The translations under genes were made by a program, and so were the position numbers. The notes beneath the pieces were generated by a model. It was not told where the DNA came from and ran no database searches. It saw nothing but the letters and a program-made list of their open reading frames with translations. A stretch of DNA of 5,578 bases from JANRLJ01 sp033762735 (GTDB taxonomy: Bacteria > Chloroflexota > Anaerolineae > Aggregatilineales > Phototrophicaceae). Location: contig JANRLJ010000068.1 of the NCBI GenBank assembly GCA_033762735.1, positions 1-5,578 of the forward strand. Reading direction: 5' to 3'. Below, piece after piece: positions 5,078 to 5,578 of this stretch. How positions within the stretch are numbered: position 1 is the stretch's first letter; every line of letters begins with the position of its first letter.

Positions 5078-5280
5078 ACAGTAACGACTTCGACTTCAAG
5101 GCGATCTTCGGGAACGGGCAATCCATCTTCCTCCAGAACTTCGACGTAAAGTTCAATCGCCTCTTTGATGTTTTCCAGCGCTTCTTCACGGGTTTCGCCG
5201 TCGCTGTGGCAGCCGGGCAAACTCGGCACTCTAGCTATCCAAACGCCGTCTTCATCACGGTACAGAATAACCTGACGCAT
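5074..5280 (-). CDS. hicB: HicB-family antitoxin, short form
   Basis: This is a 68-residue protein with the degraded RNase-H-like HicB domain. It shows an N-terminal strand QVILYRDEDGVWIARVP, the hallmark VPSLPGCHSDGETREEAL (18-35), and the helix ENIKEAIELYVEVLEE (36-51). It ends shortly after this domain, so it lacks the C-terminal ribbon-helix-helix or helix-turn-helix that longer HicB proteins use to repress their own promoter. It should therefore neutralise HicA by binding but probably cannot bind DNA by itself. The ATG is supported by AGGAG eight bases upstream. The antitoxin gene comes first in the operon and overlaps hicA. The terminator of the preceding gene lies only 19 bp upstream, so its promoter must overlap that terminator or lie beyond it. 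Confidence 0.94.
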   Translation of the reverse strand: MRQVILYRDEDGVWIARVPSLPGCHSDGETREEALENIKEAIELYVEVLEEDGLPVPEDRLEVEVVTV

Positions 5281-5299
5281 CGCTTCTACTCCTGAGCAA

Positions 5300-5323
5300 A
5301 AGGGGTGCCTGATCGCACCCCTT
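5300..5323 (-). terminator. Intrinsic terminator after the surface-protein gene
   Basis: AAGGGGTGC (5300-5308) pairs perfectly with GCACCCCTT (5315-5323) around a 6-nt loop, a 9-bp stem. On the minus strand it is followed by a short T-run (four T's counting the end of the stem) and begins 18 nt after the stop of the partial gene at 5342. It also lies in the likely 5' region of hicB, starting 19 bp before that gene's ATG. Confidence 0.7.
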
Positions 5324-5335
5324 CACGTTGCATTC

Positions 5336-5341
5336 ATTGTA
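5336..5341 (-). promoter_or_regulatory. Candidate -10 box for hicB-hicA
   Basis: TACAAT on the minus strand matches five of six bases of the -10 consensus. It lies immediately beyond the stop of the partial surface-protein gene and 55 bp before the hicB ATG. A weak -35, TTCAGG, lies 17 bp upstream inside that gene. A transcript from here would start just before the 5300-5323 hairpin and carry it in its leader. Confidence 0.3.
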
Positions 5342-5578
5342 CTACGGATTCAGCGTCGCCTGAATCTGGAAGGCGGTCGCTTCGGGCGCATCGGGCGGCA
5401 GCAGGTCGATGCGGAAAATGCCGATGGTGTAGGTGCCGGTTTCGGGCAGGATGAAGCGCGTGCTGAGCGTCTGCGACGTAATCAGGCTGGCCTGGAACAC
5501 CACCGTATTATCGCCATACAGCACCACCAGCCCCAGGTTGAGATTGCCGGAGATGCGTGTGAAGCTCAGGTCGAGCGT
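5342..5578 (-). CDS. C-terminal end of a probable secreted/surface protein with a PPC-like beta domain
   Basis: The frame is open from the right edge to TAG 5342-5344 and gives 78 residues; the N-terminus lies outside the window. The visible part alternates short hydrophobic strands with turns: LDLSFTRISGNLNLGLVVLYG, then TVVFQA, then TRFILPETGTYTIGIFRID, and finally FQIQATLNP. The segment LPETGTYTIGI, followed by a closing strand, is typical of pre-peptidase C-terminal (PPC)-type jelly-roll domains, which are carried by secreted proteases and surface proteins. The LPETG string here is inside the domain and is not a sortase signal, because no membrane anchor or basic tail follows. The overall function cannot be stated from this fragment. 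An intrinsic terminator follows the gene. Confidence 0.7.
   Translation of the reverse strand, partial: TLDLSFTRISGNLNLGLVVLYGDNTVVFQASLITSQTLSTRFILPETGTYTIGIFRIDLLPPDAPEATAFQIQATLNP

Noticed and set aside
5450..5470. LPETG in the partial surface protein as a sortase signal
   Set aside because: It is not followed by a hydrophobic anchor and basic tail; more than 30 residues of beta-strand sequence follow. It is part of a turn in the PPC-like domain.
1..5578. CRISPR array, tRNA, rRNA or riboswitch
   Set aside because: No regularly spaced repeat series, cloverleaf with a conserved T-loop, or recognisable riboswitch core was found on either strand by eye.

Overview
The window reads as a moderately GC-rich bacterial chromosome segment. 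The gene content points most easily to Chloroflexota (Anaerolineae-like): an mraZ-rsmH-ftsL-type head of a division cluster, an archaeal/actinobacterial-style short-chain prenyl synthase, a Uma2 protein, and C-rich hairpin repeats between genes. This assignment is inference from general family knowledge; there is no rRNA or tRNA in the window to confirm it.

Layout. Positions 1-110 hold the 3' end of a plus-strand gene, possibly a transposase. Positions 111-344 are non-coding and rich in inverted repeats: a simple hairpin, a larger folded element with an outer arm around two inner hairpins, a motif resembling an insertion-sequence end, and a small hairpin just after ftsL. Positions 345-2196 are a tight minus-strand operon, mraZ > rsmH > ftsL-like, with an ATGA overlap between mraZ and rsmH. 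Upstream of mraZ (2237-2277) are three copies of a TGTGG(G/T)ATAC repeat that match the known type of MraZ operator and each carry a -10-like hexamer. Positions 2399-2950 (minus) encode an all-helical HEAT-like protein of unknown role, separated from mraZ by a perfect 11-bp stem.

Positions 3135-4160 (plus) encode a polyprenyl synthetase, best read as a geranylgeranyl-diphosphate-type enzyme and divergent from the HEAT-like gene. Its stop codon overlaps tail-to-tail with that of a minus-strand Uma2-family nuclease-like gene (4157-4735). Next comes a compact hicB-hicA toxin-antitoxin pair (minus, 5280 to 4856) with another ATGA overlap. The right edge (5342-5578, minus) is the C-terminal end of a probably secreted or surface protein with a beta-rich, PPC-like domain, closed by an intrinsic terminator only 19 bp before hicB.

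The left half is housekeeping: a cell-division operon under probable MraZ autoregulation. The right half is more accessory in character (Uma2, HicBA, surface protein). No CRISPR array, tRNA, rRNA or clearly new multi-gene system is visible. The most interesting material is non-coding: the MraZ operator/promoter array, the related hairpins just after two stop codons, the folded repeat at the end of the division operon, and the terminator squeezed against hicB.
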